The notes: generated by a model not told the origin, from the letters alone. 64,000 nucleotides of DNA from Bifidobacterium sp. (GCF_022647885.1 NZ_JALCLM010000001.1:930001-994000), one strand, 5' to 3'. Numbered from the stretch's first letter, positions 43,157 through 53,880 are shown. Made by a program: numbers and translations.

Positions 43157-44671
43157 ATGGTAGATATGAGCGCTCAAGATAACCAACAATTCGATCTAGC
43201 CTCGGTGTTCCCACACAAGGGTGATCCACGGCGTCCACCAGAGTGGTACGGCAGAGCACTCCTATACACCGGCATTGCGGTGTATCTGGCTTGGTTCATA
43301 TTCAGGTCTTGGGGCCAAGTAGAGTTTGTTGTTTTAGATATTGTGATCTCGATGTTCATAGCTCTGGCTATGGAACCCTTAGTGCAGAATTTGGTTCGTC
43401 ACGGATGGCGCAGAGGTGTAGCAGCAGCAGTATCGCTGGTGGTGCTCGTCATAGTGGCTATTGCGCTGCTGGTGATGTTTGGCAACATGTTTGTGCAACA
43501 GGTGACAGGCATGGCAGAGGGTCTACCTGATTTCTATGAGCAAATGTCGAAGACCATAGAGCAGCAGACTTCATGGCAGTTGCCAGCAATATCCGATCTC
43601 GGTAATGAGATAGTGAAAAATATTCAAAGTTCATGGGTTACTGATTTCGCCGGCCAAGCGATTTCGACAACAGTTGGTTTTATGAGCTTCCTGTTGAATT
43701 TCTTGACGGTACTTCTCGTTACGTATTACATCTGTGCAGCTGGCCCCAAAATGCGTAGAAGCATGTGCCAATGGATGAGTCAGAAAAGCCAACGTAAATT
43801 TGTGCTGGTTTGGACTGTTGCGCAAGACCAGATATCGAGCTTCCTATTTAGCCGCACGATTTTGGCAGTAATCAACAGTGTGTGCATGTCTATATTCATG
43901 GTCATTATGCATGTGCCCTACTGGTTACCGCTCGCAATTTTCTGTGGTTTGGTCTCGCAGTTTGTACCAACGATCGGTACTTACATCGGGGGAGCGTTAC
44001 CAATTCTCTTCGCTTGGGGCAGTAATGGATTGATGGTTGCGCTAAGCGTGTTGATCTTCATCGTGGTGTACCAGCAAATCGAGAATCTGATTTTCCTTCC
44101 AGCCGTTTCACAACGTACGATGGATCTCAACCCTGCAGTGGCATTCCTATCTGTGCTGGTCCTTGGTTCGGTATTCGGAGCTCTTGGTGCATTTTTGGCT
44201 CTACCAATCGCCGCGAGTTTCCAGGTCATTTTCAAAACGTATACAAAACGTTATGAACTTATAGATTCACCGTTGATGCAAGATCCGAAGCCTGTGAAGA
44301 AGTCCAAGGTTGTGGCTGGCGCAGAAGCATTTAACGAACATGTGATTCAGCCTGTTGCTCTGCATATACCGAGGGCTGCAAGCGGATCAAGTGCACGGGT
44401 AACTGTTGAAGATGAAGAGCTTACCAAGCTCCGTGACCAGATATATACGCCTCCCACATCCCAAGATTTGGATAGCTCTGAAACCATAGCTATCCCGAAG
44501 GGTGCCTTACGCGGCGGTGCGCTTCTTCAATCGTCCTTATCAGGCGGCGATGATGACCATGATAAGCAGGATAAAACCGACAGTGATCATACAGAAGATG
44601 ACAGTGCAGATGATGACCACTCCACTCATGACAATTCCACTGACGACAATCCAAGGAATAACTGGCGCTAA
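43157..44671 (+). CDS. AI-2E/PerM-family membrane protein with acidic His-rich tail
   Basis: I take ATG 43157 after AGGA (43149-43152); ATG 43166 is an alternative. The 504-residue protein has seven to eight helices and family motifs such as GLVSQFVPTIGTYIGGALPILFAW and QQIENLIFLPAVSQRTMDLNPAVAFLSVLVLG. The last 120 residues are hydrophilic, ending in a run of Asp, His, Ser and Thr that could bind metal. Members export autoinducer-2 or act as ion antiporters; which applies is unknown. Its stop overlaps the next start (TAATG), coupling it to a glycosyltransferase. Confidence 0.88.
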   Translation: MVDMSAQDNQQFDLASVFPHKGDPRRPPEWYGRALLYTGIAVYLAWFIFRSWGQVEFVVLDIVISMFIALAMEPLVQNLVRHGWRRGVAAAVSLVVLVIVAIALLVMFGNMFVQQVTGMAEGLPDFYEQMSKTIEQQTSWQLPAISDLGNEIVKNIQSSWVTDFAGQAISTTVGFMSFLLNFLTVLLVTYYICAAGPKMRRSMCQWMSQKSQRKFVLVWTVAQDQISSFLFSRTILAVINSVCMSIFMVIMHVPYWLPLAIFCGLVSQFVPTIGTYIGGALPILFAWGSNGLMVALSVLIFIVVYQQIENLIFLPAVSQRTMDLNPAVAFLSVLVLGSVFGALGAFLALPIAASFQVIFKTYTKRYELIDSPLMQDPKPVKKSKVVAGAEAFNEHVIQPVALHIPRAASGSSARVTVEDEELTKLRDQIYTPPTSQDLDSSETIAIPKGALRGGALLQSSLSGGDDDHDKQDKTDSDHTEDDSADDDHSTHDNSTDDNPRNNWR

Positions 44672-45897
44672 TGGCTCTTCTGAATATTCTCGATGTCATA
44701 TTGATGATTCTTGGCGTGGTTGGTATCTTGTACCAAGCCATATGCATTCTCACTTCATTTTTTTCGAAGCCGGTAACCTTCTCGCAAGCACCACAAAATA
44801 AACGATATGCGGTCCTTATCTCGGCTCGAAATGAAGAATTGGTGGTCGGCAATCTCATTGATTCTGTGAGAGCGCAGAGCTATCCGTCAGAGCTCATCGA
44901 TATTTGGCTTGTTGCAGACAACTGCACTGACGATACGGCAGGACTCGCACGTTCAAAGGGTTGCCACGTAGTGGTGCGCGACAATCTTCATGAAATCGGC
45001 AAAGGGTATGCACTAACCTACTTACTCAACCACATCATTGATTCACCGTATGCAAAAAGTTACGATGCGTTCTTCGTCTTTGATGCCGATAACCTACTCG
45101 ACAAGCATTACATCGAGGAAATGAATAAGGCATATCAGTCGGGCTTCAAAATTCTCACCAGCTACCGCAATTCCAAGAATTTTTCGGAGAATTGGGTGTC
45201 TTCCGGATCTGCGTTGTGGTACATCAGAGAATCCCGATTCTTGAACTCTTCGCGTATGGTTTTCGGATCCAGTTGTCACGTTGGAGGAACAGGGTTTATG
45301 TTCTCCAGAGAGATTATGGAGCGCAATAATGGCTGGAAATTCCATCTGCTAACAGAAGATTTGGAATTTACCATGGATTCTGTGCTCCATGGTGACCGTA
45401 TTGGATACTGCGGTACGGCAATTTTGTATGACGAACAACCTGTAACGTTCCGGCAGAGTTGGCGTCAGCGCGTGCGTTGGAGTAAAGGTTTCTTGCAGGT
45501 GTTCCGCTACTATGGGCCAAGTTTGATTCAGAGAGCGATTCAAGAGCGGGATTTTTCTGCAGTAGATTTGACCTTATTGATATGCCCATTTGCAGCTTTT
45601 GGAGCTATTAGAGTGTTTCTGGGAGCATTGTTCGCTGCGTTTGGATTTGTCTCTTGGGGTGGGCAAATCTCTGCTTTGAGCGGCTGGGCGAGTGGAATAG
45701 CGTTGAGTATCCTGACGATGATGGGCCTAGCAGCCTTAACCATCATTGCCGAGCGTAATCGTATCGGAGCTTCTAATAAGGAACTCTTTGCTTACTGCTT
45801 GAGTTTTCCTGTATACATGCTCAGCTACATACCGATTTCTTTCCTTGCCATTTTTTCGAAGCCAGAGTGGAAACCAATTCAGCATAAAGGTCAATAG
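44671..45897 (+). CDS. Membrane processive-type glycosyltransferase (GT2)
   Basis: The 408-residue protein has an N-terminal membrane helix, a cytoplasmic GT2 domain with LISARNEE, VADNCTDDTA, FVFDADNLLD (DxD) and LLTEDLEFTMD (TED), then SWRQRVRWSKG, the Q..RW motif of polymerising enzymes such as BcsA and HasA, and three or four C-terminal helices. These features suggest synthesis and export of a polysaccharide or glycolipid. It is translationally coupled to the AI-2E-family gene. No c-di-GMP PilZ domain is present. Confidence 0.88.
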   Translation: MALLNILDVILMILGVVGILYQAICILTSFFSKPVTFSQAPQNKRYAVLISARNEELVVGNLIDSVRAQSYPSELIDIWLVADNCTDDTAGLARSKGCHVVVRDNLHEIGKGYALTYLLNHIIDSPYAKSYDAFFVFDADNLLDKHYIEEMNKAYQSGFKILTSYRNSKNFSENWVSSGSALWYIRESRFLNSSRMVFGSSCHVGGTGFMFSREIMERNNGWKFHLLTEDLEFTMDSVLHGDRIGYCGTAILYDEQPVTFRQSWRQRVRWSKGFLQVFRYYGPSLIQRAIQERDFSAVDLTLLICPFAAFGAIRVFLGALFAAFGFVSWGGQISALSGWASGIALSILTMMGLAALTIIAERNRIGASNKELFAYCLSFPVYMLSYIPISFLAIFSKPEWKPIQHKGQ

Positions 45898-45978
45898 ATT
45901 TCGACTGCAGCGTGGTTAATGCTGGTTGGAAGGCTGCGGAGAGTGCTACGCGCCTGAACAGCTTGCTATGGTTGAGGT

Positions 45979-46965
45979 ATGAGTACACCATATGAGTCAA
46001 TGCCCACCAATCAACCCCAATCAGGCGTTTATCAAGCGCAGCCTGCAATGCAGCCACAGGCGCAACCCACATTTGCTGCGATGAATCCCGATCCCAATGC
46101 CGCTGTGTCTATTCGCGGATTAGCTAAGCAGTTTGATGGGAAAGTTGCTGTTAACGGACTGTCTCTGGATATTCCTGTGGGCTCTTTCTACGGTTTAGTT
46201 GGGCCAAATGGTGCAGGAAAGACCACCACGCTGAACATGGTTACAGGTCTGCTGATCCCCGACGCAGGTGTAGCAATGGTGCTTGGCAACAATGTTTGGG
46301 CTGACACGAATCATGTTAAACGCATTATTGGCGTGATGCCGCAGTCTGAGCAGATCTTTGACAGACTTACAGGTTTACAGCTTCTCGTATATTCAGGGAT
46401 GCTCAGGGGAATGTCACGAGCCGAGGTTACCTCGCGCGCACAAGACTTACTCAACGCTTTTGATTTGCAAAATTCTGCGAATGTGATGGTTAGTGACTAT
46501 TCAGCAGGTATGACAAAGAAAATATGCCTTGCCACTGCGATGATTCATAGTCCACGAATTCTTGTACTCGATGAACCGTTTGAATCTGTTGATCCGGTTT
46601 CGAGCGCGAATCTCAAAGACATTCTTATCGAATATGCACAAACTGGCGGTACGGTAATTATTTCTTCGCATGTTATGGCGTTAGTTGAGAAGATGTGCAC
46701 TCACGTAGCAATTATTAATCAAGGCCAAGTTGCCGCAGCAGGAACCGTACACGAGGTGGCTGCAGGTGAAGAATTGGAAGATCGCTTCCTTGATTTGGTT
46801 GGCGGACGTCACGCGGCTGCACACCTTGCTTGGCTAGACGGTGGTGCTGGCGTCGGTGCTGCTGTTCCTTCGTCACCGGCGTATGGCGGTAACCCGTTAG
46901 AACCTTCAACGAATTCCAATTCAACTGCCGCTGCAAACACCTCTGATGGATCGGTGAGTGAGTGA
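45979..46965 (+). CDS. ABC exporter ATP-binding protein
   Basis: The 328-residue protein opens with a Gln/Pro-rich 35-residue extension, followed by one ATPase domain (about 38-255): Walker A GPNGAGKTTT, a Q-loop MPQSEQIF, a divergent signature YSAGMTKKI in place of LSGGM, and Walker B ILVLDEPFESVDP. A Ser/Asn-rich C-terminal tail follows. It belongs to the ABC-2-like drug or lipid exporter group. The start overlaps a GAGGT ribosome site and is uncertain. The permease gene overlaps its stop. Confidence 0.88.
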   Translation: MSTPYESMPTNQPQSGVYQAQPAMQPQAQPTFAAMNPDPNAAVSIRGLAKQFDGKVAVNGLSLDIPVGSFYGLVGPNGAGKTTTLNMVTGLLIPDAGVAMVLGNNVWADTNHVKRIIGVMPQSEQIFDRLTGLQLLVYSGMLRGMSRAEVTSRAQDLLNAFDLQNSANVMVSDYSAGMTKKICLATAMIHSPRILVLDEPFESVDPVSSANLKDILIEYAQTGGTVIISSHVMALVEKMCTHVAIINQGQVAAAGTVHEVAAGEELEDRFLDLVGGRHAAAHLAWLDGGAGVGAAVPSSPAYGGNPLEPSTNSNSTAAANTSDGSVSE

Positions 46966-48596
46966 TGAACAGCATATTCACCATCGTTCGTTTGAGATGG
47001 GCCTTGACAATTGCTGCTATGCGCAAATCCTCTTGGCAGCTTATTGGCTACATTTTCAGCATGCTGATGGGTATTTCTCTTGTAGTAGCAATCGGCGCAG
47101 CTGCTTGGTTTCTAGGCAAACTTGACTTCAATGGCGGAAATTCTTGGAATTTTGAACTGATGTATACCATCATTGTCATTGGTGGTTCCCTAGCCAGCTT
47201 GCTATGCGCTTTGGTGCAGGTAATGCTCATCGGTGAGGGATCCACTCTCAATCCCAAGAAGTTCGCGCTATTTGGTATTCCTGATAGCAAGCTGCAAAGT
47301 GGTTTGACTCTGGCAGGGCTCAGTGGCATTCCAGCAATTGCTGGTTTGCTGTCGCTATTCCTTCTCACTCTGTCCTACAGAAGTCTTGGTGTGGGAATGA
47401 TAGTTGTAGGCATCTTTGCTGCACCTCTGGCTGTGGTCACCATAATGAGTGTCTCAAAATTGGTCATTTCTTTAGCTTCTACGATGATGCACTCGCGTCG
47501 AAGCCAAGCTGTGCTATACATCGTGGTCATGGTGGTGATTATTGGGCTGAGTAATACGCCAAACATCATCATGAACTCCGGTGATCCCACTCATTTGACT
47601 TTGGAACCATTCACGATGGTGGCGCAAATCTTTTCCTGGACACCGTTTGGAGCGCCATTCCAGCTGCCTTTTGATGTACAGTCAGCAGACTGGTTGGCAT
47701 TAATCATCCGTGTGGTCATTATTATTGCCACCTGGCTGGTGTGCTTTCTGGGTGGTGTGTGGTGCCTTGCACGCGATCGACGATTTGCTGGTGAGGCTGA
47801 ACAAGCAAAAAGTCTCAAAGGGGTTGGTCCCTTCGCTTGGATGCCTGATTCTTCATCAGGAGCGATTTCTGCTCGCCTGCTCAGTTATTTGCGCAGGGAT
47901 CCAAGGCAAGCGATGTTTTTACTCTTCCCTGTGATATTCCTAGTGTTATTCGCGTTGCAGTCATCTAATGTTCCTGAATTGGTATGGATGGCACCAGCAT
48001 TCTCTGCCTTGTTCCTGATGATGGCGGAAGCAAACGGTCTCGCGTATGACGGCCGTGGTTTTATCATGCAAGCAATTATTGGCGTTCGCGGAAAGGATGA
48101 TCGTATTGGCCGCGTTCGAGTGTATTGCACTCTGGGCACCGTGTATCTACTGTTGACTTGTGTAGTGGCATTCATCGTTGCGCATTCTTGGACAAGTGCA
48201 AGTGGAGTTACTATCGCAATCGTCGTTACTGGATGCTCTCTAGGGCTTTTCTTAGCAGGTCTGGGACTAGCTGAGATTTTCTCCTGCATATTCTTGTATC
48301 CGGTAGCAAGTATGGACAAGCCTTTTTCTTCACCACAAGGTCGCGCATTAGCGCAAGGATTCTTCCCATTCATCCATATGTTTGCTTGCGTAGCTGCCAT
48401 GGTGCCGACTGGAATTGTGGCTATCGTGTTGGCGATTAGCTCTGCAAATAGTTTGTGGTGGGTGCTGGCTCCTGTTGCTGTGCTCAACGGAGTGCTGTTC
48501 CTCTGCCTCGGAGTGTTGCTTGGGGGTAAGCTGATGGACGCACGTTTGTTGAAGATCGTGAGCACGCTCGATGGTTTCGCCTCGTTGCAGAAATGA
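46965..48596 (+). CDS. ABC exporter permease (about 12 helices)
   Basis: The start overlaps the ATPase stop (TGATG; GTG 46962 is another choice). The 543-residue membrane protein has two sets of six helices in the pattern of two-gene actinobacterial exporters, with cytoplasmic linkers near 255-300. The substrate is unknown. It follows the ATPase in one operon and ends nine bases before dacB, so the three may be transcribed together. Confidence 0.85.
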   Translation: MNSIFTIVRLRWALTIAAMRKSSWQLIGYIFSMLMGISLVVAIGAAAWFLGKLDFNGGNSWNFELMYTIIVIGGSLASLLCALVQVMLIGEGSTLNPKKFALFGIPDSKLQSGLTLAGLSGIPAIAGLLSLFLLTLSYRSLGVGMIVVGIFAAPLAVVTIMSVSKLVISLASTMMHSRRSQAVLYIVVMVVIIGLSNTPNIIMNSGDPTHLTLEPFTMVAQIFSWTPFGAPFQLPFDVQSADWLALIIRVVIIIATWLVCFLGGVWCLARDRRFAGEAEQAKSLKGVGPFAWMPDSSSGAISARLLSYLRRDPRQAMFLLFPVIFLVLFALQSSNVPELVWMAPAFSALFLMMAEANGLAYDGRGFIMQAIIGVRGKDDRIGRVRVYCTLGTVYLLLTCVVAFIVAHSWTSASGVTIAIVVTGCSLGLFLAGLGLAEIFSCIFLYPVASMDKPFSSPQGRALAQGFFPFIHMFACVAAMVPTGIVAIVLAISSANSLWWVLAPVAVLNGVLFLCLGVLLGGKLMDARLLKIVSTLDGFASLQK

Positions 48597-48605
48597 GTAA
48601 TACGC

Positions 48606-50072
48606 TTGTCTGAAAGTCATAAGGAAAGCACCACACCCGTCTTACGTCGTAACCATAGACGGGTGTTGACTATATCTTGTAGTGTCATGGTTACTCTAGC
48701 GTTGTGCGTGACGTATATTGTGGCTGACGCTTTCGATATAGTTCCAGGTTCACTCACCTTTGTTGGTGTGGATCGTCCTAGTTTTTCTAGTGCCCAACAA
48801 GCTTATAAAAGTTCAACTCTGTTCACATCTATAGAAAAAAATCGCGCAGTAGACTCAGCGCAAGCTGCATCTGTGGTGAAGGAATTGCTCGCTGCTGAGG
48901 GCTTGGGCAGTGATGTATCAGTGGTCATAGCTGACGCTTCAGGCAAGGTTAGTGCAGAGCACAACAGCAGTGTTGCGCGTGAACCCGCATCAACACTCAA
49001 GACTCTCACCGCTTTCACAGCTTCATCAGTGTTGGATATGAATGCCACACTCGATACTGAAGTGTATTTGAATCAAAGTGAGAGCGATGGCGTTGCTCAA
49101 CTGGTGCTCAAGGGTAACGGAGATATGCTGCTGTCGGACGGGGACAACGATGCAGCTCATATCAATGGACGTGCCGGATTAGGGACTCTAGCCAAGGAAA
49201 GTGCTCAGGCCCTTACGGCGCGAGGCATAACCACCGTGCGCTTGTCATACGACGATTCACTATTTGGCTCAGACAGAAAACCTACAGGCATAGAAGAAAA
49301 TGATGCTGAGTGGCGATATTTCACGCCAATTTCCTCAATGGCGGTTGACGGTGGACGTCAATGGACTGATACGGCACGTGACAGTAACCCTGACGTTGAA
49401 TCAAGCTATCCGACTCGGTCTACACAAACAGCTCTCGATGCAGCAACAACATTTGCTGCGAAACTACGTAGCAATGGTATTAAGGTCGATGCTGAGCCTA
49501 GTGCTGCAACAGCACCCGCCAATATTTCTCCATTAGTAAAGGTCAGTTCCGCGAAGCTGTCTGAAATCATGGCGTTTATGTTGCGTAACTCTGACAACAC
49601 TGAAGCTGAGTTGCTGGGCAGACTGAGCGCTATCAAACTCGGCACAGGTAATAGCTCAGCAGGAGCAGTGAAAGCTGTTGAACAGACTCTCAGTGGCAAC
49701 TCAATTAACACCACTAGTTTGCATATGGCAGATTGTTCGGGTTTATCTCCAGGGTCGAAGGTGACTGCAACCACCTTGGATGAGATTCAACATCGCTTCA
49801 TCGAGTCAGGAAATTCTACAGCTGCAGCTGCCGAAGCTTTGTCCGTTACCGGTTTGGTTGGTACTGCAGCTGATCGTGCCACTAATGCCTCAGCGAATGG
49901 ATTGCTGCGTGTAAAAACAGGTACGTTAAGCAACGTGACCTCTATGGCAGGGAATGTGTCACGAAGGGCAGGGGGAGCTCTAAGCTTTTCCGTGATTATC
50001 AACAATCCTGAAAACGCGTGGTCAGCTACCCAAGCGATTAACGCTTTTATGACAAAACTCCCTGAGTTATAG
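48606..50072 (+). CDS. dacB: D-alanyl-D-alanine carboxypeptidase (PBP4, S13 family)
   Basis: Trims peptidoglycan stem peptides. The 488-residue protein begins at TTG 48606 (no clear ribosome site), with one N-terminal membrane helix (about 20-42). The three active-site motifs are ASTLK (SxxK) near 120, NSDN (SxN) near 326 and KTGTLSN near 438. The insertion between the first two motifs is normal for S13. A carboxy- or endopeptidase role at the outer face is expected. tilS starts nine bases after its stop. Confidence 0.92.
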   Translation: MSESHKESTTPVLRRNHRRVLTISCSVMVTLALCVTYIVADAFDIVPGSLTFVGVDRPSFSSAQQAYKSSTLFTSIEKNRAVDSAQAASVVKELLAAEGLGSDVSVVIADASGKVSAEHNSSVAREPASTLKTLTAFTASSVLDMNATLDTEVYLNQSESDGVAQLVLKGNGDMLLSDGDNDAAHINGRAGLGTLAKESAQALTARGITTVRLSYDDSLFGSDRKPTGIEENDAEWRYFTPISSMAVDGGRQWTDTARDSNPDVESSYPTRSTQTALDAATTFAAKLRSNGIKVDAEPSAATAPANISPLVKVSSAKLSEIMAFMLRNSDNTEAELLGRLSAIKLGTGNSSAGAVKAVEQTLSGNSINTTSLHMADCSGLSPGSKVTATTLDEIQHRFIESGNSTAAAAEALSVTGLVGTAADRATNASANGLLRVKTGTLSNVTSMAGNVSRRAGGALSFSVIINNPENAWSATQAINAFMTKLPEL

Positions 50073-50081
50073 GATGACGCC

Positions 50082-51215
50082 ATGGCATATTCCGCAGATA
50101 TCAAGAGTTTGATCGGAGCAGTGCGTTCAAGTCTTGCTGCACAAGGCATCACACGTCAATCAGAGCAATATTCGCAACATGGACAACATCAGCCACAGCC
50201 GGATAGCCCTCTAGTTATGGTTGCCTGTTCTGGTGGCAGGGATTCGCTAGCTTTGGCGTGGGTAGCTCATACGGTTTGCGCGATGCTGGGTGTACGTTGC
50301 GGTGCTGTAATCATCGATCATGGATTATTCGAGACTTCCGCTCAGCTCACGCGTAAGGTTGTTGACAGTTGTGAGGATATCGGGCTCAAACCGGTAATCA
50401 GCCAGAGAATCCATGTGGTACCGACAGGACAGGGAACCGAGTCAGCAGCTCGTGAAGCCAGATACGCCGCAATTTGTGATGTTGCTCAAAATCTCAGTGC
50501 CGAGTTAGTGCTGCTGGCTCATACAGCAGACGATCAAGCTGAGACTGTGCTAATGGGGTTACTGCGCGGTGGTGGTCTTGGCGCCTTGGCTGGTATGCCG
50601 CAAAGTATGGTTCGTGCTGGTGTACATTTTCTTCGACCGCTTTTGGATAACAGCAGACGCCAGACTACACAAACATGCACAGATTTGAACCTCGACTGGT
50701 GGGATGATCCTACAAACGGCGAAAATATGGATGGCAAACTTGGCGTTGAGTATCCGCTGAGATCCCGTGTGCGCCATGACTTGATTCCCCAAATTGAGGA
50801 ATTCTGGGGGAGTAGTGTCGCACCTCAGCTTGCAGCTGGGGCAAAGTCTGCACAAATCGACTTGCAATATCTTGATAGTCTTGCTGGCGCAGCATTCGAA
50901 AAGTTGGTGAAATTTTCAAGTGCATCTGATTCGCTTGCAGGACGGCTCGTAAGTGATACTGCATCACCTATCACGCAGCTGTCGGTAGACGCTACAGCGA
51001 TTGCTAAGGAACACGCCGCTATGCGCTATCGCATATGGTCCCAGTGCCTGCAAACGCTGGATTTACCACCAGCACGCAAACATCTCGAGGCTTTGGACAA
51101 GCTAGCTGTTGATTGGCACGGCCAAGGTCCAATTGTGATATCTCGTGGATATTCTGCGTTGCGTAAGGGGCACGTCATTCTCATATGCAAAGATGGTTGG
51201 CATGCAAATCGCTGA
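50082..51215 (+). CDS. tilS: tRNA(Ile)-lysidine synthase
   Basis: Converts C34 of the CAU-anticodon tRNA-Ile to lysidine. ATG 50082 follows AGGATG. The 377-residue protein carries the PP-loop SGGRDSLALAW near 49, AREARYAAI near 126 and LAHTADDQAETVLMGLLRG near 146, all diagnostic. The C-terminal domain is shorter than in E. coli, as usual in actinobacteria. It overlaps the hpt gene by 14 bases, as in many actinobacterial tilS-hpt-ftsH operons. Confidence 0.95.
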   Translation: MAYSADIKSLIGAVRSSLAAQGITRQSEQYSQHGQHQPQPDSPLVMVACSGGRDSLALAWVAHTVCAMLGVRCGAVIIDHGLFETSAQLTRKVVDSCEDIGLKPVISQRIHVVPTGQGTESAAREARYAAICDVAQNLSAELVLLAHTADDQAETVLMGLLRGGGLGALAGMPQSMVRAGVHFLRPLLDNSRRQTTQTCTDLNLDWWDDPTNGENMDGKLGVEYPLRSRVRHDLIPQIEEFWGSSVAPQLAAGAKSAQIDLQYLDSLAGAAFEKLVKFSSASDSLAGRLVSDTASPITQLSVDATAIAKEHAAMRYRIWSQCLQTLDLPPARKHLEALDKLAVDWHGQGPIVISRGYSALRKGHVILICKDGWHANR

Positions 51216-51765
51216 TATTCAATCGGACATTGACCACGAGTTGGTTTCGAAAGACCAAATCGACGCGAAAATCAAATCGGTAGCTAAACAAGTAAGTATT
51301 GATTACGCAGATAACCCACCGCTGCTGGTGGCGGTGCTCAAAGGAGCAGTCAACACGCTAACAGCGTTCTCTCAGGCCTTGAGTATTCCTGTGCAGATGG
51401 ATTTTATGAGTCTTTCTAGCTATGGGAATGGAACAGAAAGTACTGGGACTATTACTGTTCGTCAGGATTTGAGTGTTGATGTTCGCGGCAGGCACATTCT
51501 TATTGTCGAGGATATTGTTGATTCAGGCCGAACATTACAGTGGCTTATGGGTGAGCTGAGAGATAGAGGAGCGGCTTCGGTGGAGGTTTTTGCTTTATTA
51601 GAAAAACCTGCACGACGTGAAGTTGAATTCGATGTGAAATACCGAGGTTTTGAGATTCCAGATGAGTTCGTAGTTGGTTTCGGTTTGGATTACTGCGAAG
51701 AGTACAGGAATCTCGATTCTATAGCGGTACTCAAACCACAGGTGTATCAAGGAGAACATGCATGA
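51202..51765 (+). CDS. hpt: Hypoxanthine phosphoribosyltransferase
   Basis: Salvages hypoxanthine and guanine with PRPP. The start MQIADIQSDIDH at 51202 matches the family N-terminus; ATG 51193 is also possible. The 187-residue product contains the PRPP loop ILIVEDIVDSGRTL near 99 and LLEKPARRE and DEFVVGFGLDYCEEYRNL at the base-binding end. It overlaps tilS upstream and ftsH downstream (ATGA), so all three are translationally coupled. Confidence 0.95.
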   Translation: MQIADIQSDIDHELVSKDQIDAKIKSVAKQVSIDYADNPPLLVAVLKGAVNTLTAFSQALSIPVQMDFMSLSSYGNGTESTGTITVRQDLSVDVRGRHILIVEDIVDSGRTLQWLMGELRDRGAASVEVFALLEKPARREVEFDVKYRGFEIPDEFVVGFGLDYCEEYRNLDSIAVLKPQVYQGEHA

Positions 51766-53861
51766 GCTATCCTCAAGGGCCGCAGCAGAGGCCGCCGGCA
51801 GGTAATGGCGGCAATCGGCCGGGGAACGGCAACAATCCCTTTAACAATCCAGGTCGTAACGACAATGGACGCAATACCAATGGACCCAATCAGCCGAACC
51901 GTCCACTGTGGCAAATGCCACTCGTGTGGTTGGTGGTTCTGGGTCTACTGTTTGCAGTTGCGTTGCAGCTATTCTCCATGGGCGGACCTAAGACCATTGA
52001 TACTAAAGATGGTTTTGATCTGCTGAGCAAGGGTGAAGTCACTTATGCTCAGATCACGGAAAACAAGCAGGTCGTCAATCTGAAGCTTAAAGATGACTTC
52101 GTCAAAACTGATGCCAGCACCGGAAAAACTGAGAACATGGGTAAGAACGTTCAGTTCTACTATGTCTTTGCTCAAGGTGGTCAGGTCGTCCAAGCTATAG
52201 ATAAAGCTGACCCCTCAGCTGGTTTCAATTCAGTGGTGCCACAGAGCAGCATTTGGTCAAGTCTGCTGGTCAGCATGTTGCCATTACTCATTATCATGGG
52301 TATTTTCTGGTTCTTTATGAATCGTATGCAGGGCAGTGGCGGCGGTCTGTTTGGTATGGGCGGTAAGAAGAATTCTGGAAAACTGCTTGACGGTAAAACG
52401 CCGAAAACAAAATTTGCGGATGTCGCTGGTGAGGCTGCAGCAGTTCAGGAAGTTGAGGAAATCAAAGACTTCCTCAAAGATCCCTCGAAGTACAAGGCAC
52501 TTGGGGCTCGAATTCCACGCGGTGTGTTGTTGTACGGTCCTCCAGGAACAGGTAAGACTCTGTTAGCAAGGGCTATCGCCGGTGAAGCTGCGGTACCGTT
52601 CTACTCCATGGCGGGTTCAGATTTTGTTGAGATGTTTGTTGGACTCGGCGCATCTCGAGTACGAGACCTCTTCGAAGAAGCCAAGAAGACCGCACCTGCC
52701 ATTATCTTCATCGATGAGATTGATGCAGTCGGTCGTCGACGTGGCTCTGGTATGGGCGGTGGCCACGATGAGCGTGAACAGACTCTGAATCAGCTGCTGG
52801 TTGAGATGGATGGATTCGACAACGATACGAATTTGATTATTATCGCGGCAACTAACCGTCCCGACGTGCTTGATCCCGCACTCTTACGTCCAGGCCGTTT
52901 TGATCGTCAGGTGGGTGTTGAGGCACCTGATCTCGAAGGCCGTGAGGCAATCCTTAAAGTTCATGCTAAAGGCAAGCCTTTCGTGCCAAACGTTGATTTG
53001 CATATGGTTGCAGTTCGTACTCCAGGATTCACCGGTGCAGATTTGGCAAATGTGCTCAACGAAGCAGCGTTGTTGACTGCGCGTTCAGACGCTCAGCTTA
53101 TTGATAACCGTGCGATTGATGAAGCTATTGACCGAGTTCAGGCAGGTCCACGACGTCAATCAAAGGGTATGGCTCTCAAAGAGCTTCGTAACACTGCCTA
53201 TCACGAGGGTGGACACGCTCTGGTAGCTGCAGCGTTGCACAATACTGATCCGGTAACCAAAGTAACTATTCTTCCTCGTGGGCGGGCATTGGGCTATACC
53301 GCGGTCATGCCAACCGAAGATAGATATTCACAGTCACGCAATGAGCTGCTCGATCAAATGGCATATGCGATGGGTGGAAGAGCTGCTGAGGAGATCGTAT
53401 TCCACGATCCAACAACAGGGGCTTCTAACGATATCGAGAAGGCCACCAGTATTGCACGAAAAATGGTTGTGGAATTTGGATTCTCCGCTCGTCTAGGCTC
53501 AATCAAGTGGGCCGATGACGATGACCAAACTACTGTGATGGATGGTTTGCAACCGCGAAAGTACTCGGACGAAACAGCTCGAGTTATCGATAGTGAAGTA
53601 TTAGATCTCGTTGAGAATGCTCATACGGAAGCTTGGAATATCATCACTGAGAACCGTCCTGTTCTCGATGAGCTTGTGCGTCAGCTGCTCGTCAAGGAAA
53701 CACTGAACGAGAAAGAGCTGAAAGACATTTTCAGCCAGCTGAAGATGTCGCCCGAACGCCGTGTGTGGTTGTCAAACGATCAAAGGCCCGATTCTCATAT
53801 TCCTCCGGTTGAGATTCCAGAATCGCTCAAACGCGATGCAGGACTGCAGCCGGGAGAATGA
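51762..53861 (+). CDS. ftsH: ATP-dependent zinc metalloprotease FtsH
   Basis: Membrane AAA protease that degrades misfolded membrane proteins. AAGGAG precedes ATG 51762. The 699-residue protein starts with an Asn/Gly/Pro-rich 45-residue segment, then helix 1 (about 48-70), an extracellular part and helix 2 (about 168-188), the AAA domain with GPPGTGKT from residue 259, [15 protein letters not shown] and the second region of homology [18 protein letters not shown], then the zinc motif HEGGH near 480. All active residues are intact. It is fourth in the dacB-tilS-hpt-ftsH run. Confidence 0.96.
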   Translation: MSYPQGPQQRPPAGNGGNRPGNGNNPFNNPGRNDNGRNTNGPNQPNRPLWQMPLVWLVVLGLLFAVALQLFSMGGPKTIDTKDGFDLLSKGEVTYAQITENKQVVNLKLKDDFVKTDASTGKTENMGKNVQFYYVFAQGGQVVQAIDKADPSAGFNSVVPQSSIWSSLLVSMLPLLIIMGIFWFFMNRMQGSGGGLFGMGGKKNSGKLLDGKTPKTKFADVAGEAAAVQEVEEIKDFLKDPSKYKALGARIPRGVLLYGPPGTGKTLLARAIAGEAAVPFYSMAGSDFVEMFVGLGASRVRDLFEEAKKTAPAIIFIDEIDAVGRRRGSGMGGGHDEREQTLNQLLVEMDGFDNDTNLIIIAATNRPDVLDPALLRPGRFDRQVGVEAPDLEGREAILKVHAKGKPFVPNVDLHMVAVRTPGFTGADLANVLNEAALLTARSDAQLIDNRAIDEAIDRVQAGPRRQSKGMALKELRNTAYHEGGHALVAAALHNTDPVTKVTILPRGRALGYTAVMPTEDRYSQSRNELLDQMAYAMGGRAAEEIVFHDPTTGASNDIEKATSIARKMVVEFGFSARLGSIKWADDDDQTTVMDGLQPRKYSDETARVIDSEVLDLVENAHTEAWNIITENRPVLDELVRQLLVKETLNEKELKDIFSQLKMSPERRVWLSNDQRPDSHIPPVEIPESLKRDAGLQPGE

Positions 53862-53880
53862 TATTGGTATAGATCCACAT

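Noticed and set aside
49430-50672. CTACACAAAC words in dacB and tilS as TIR half-sites
   Set aside because: They lack the preceding ATCC and have no inverse partner; they are coding sequence.
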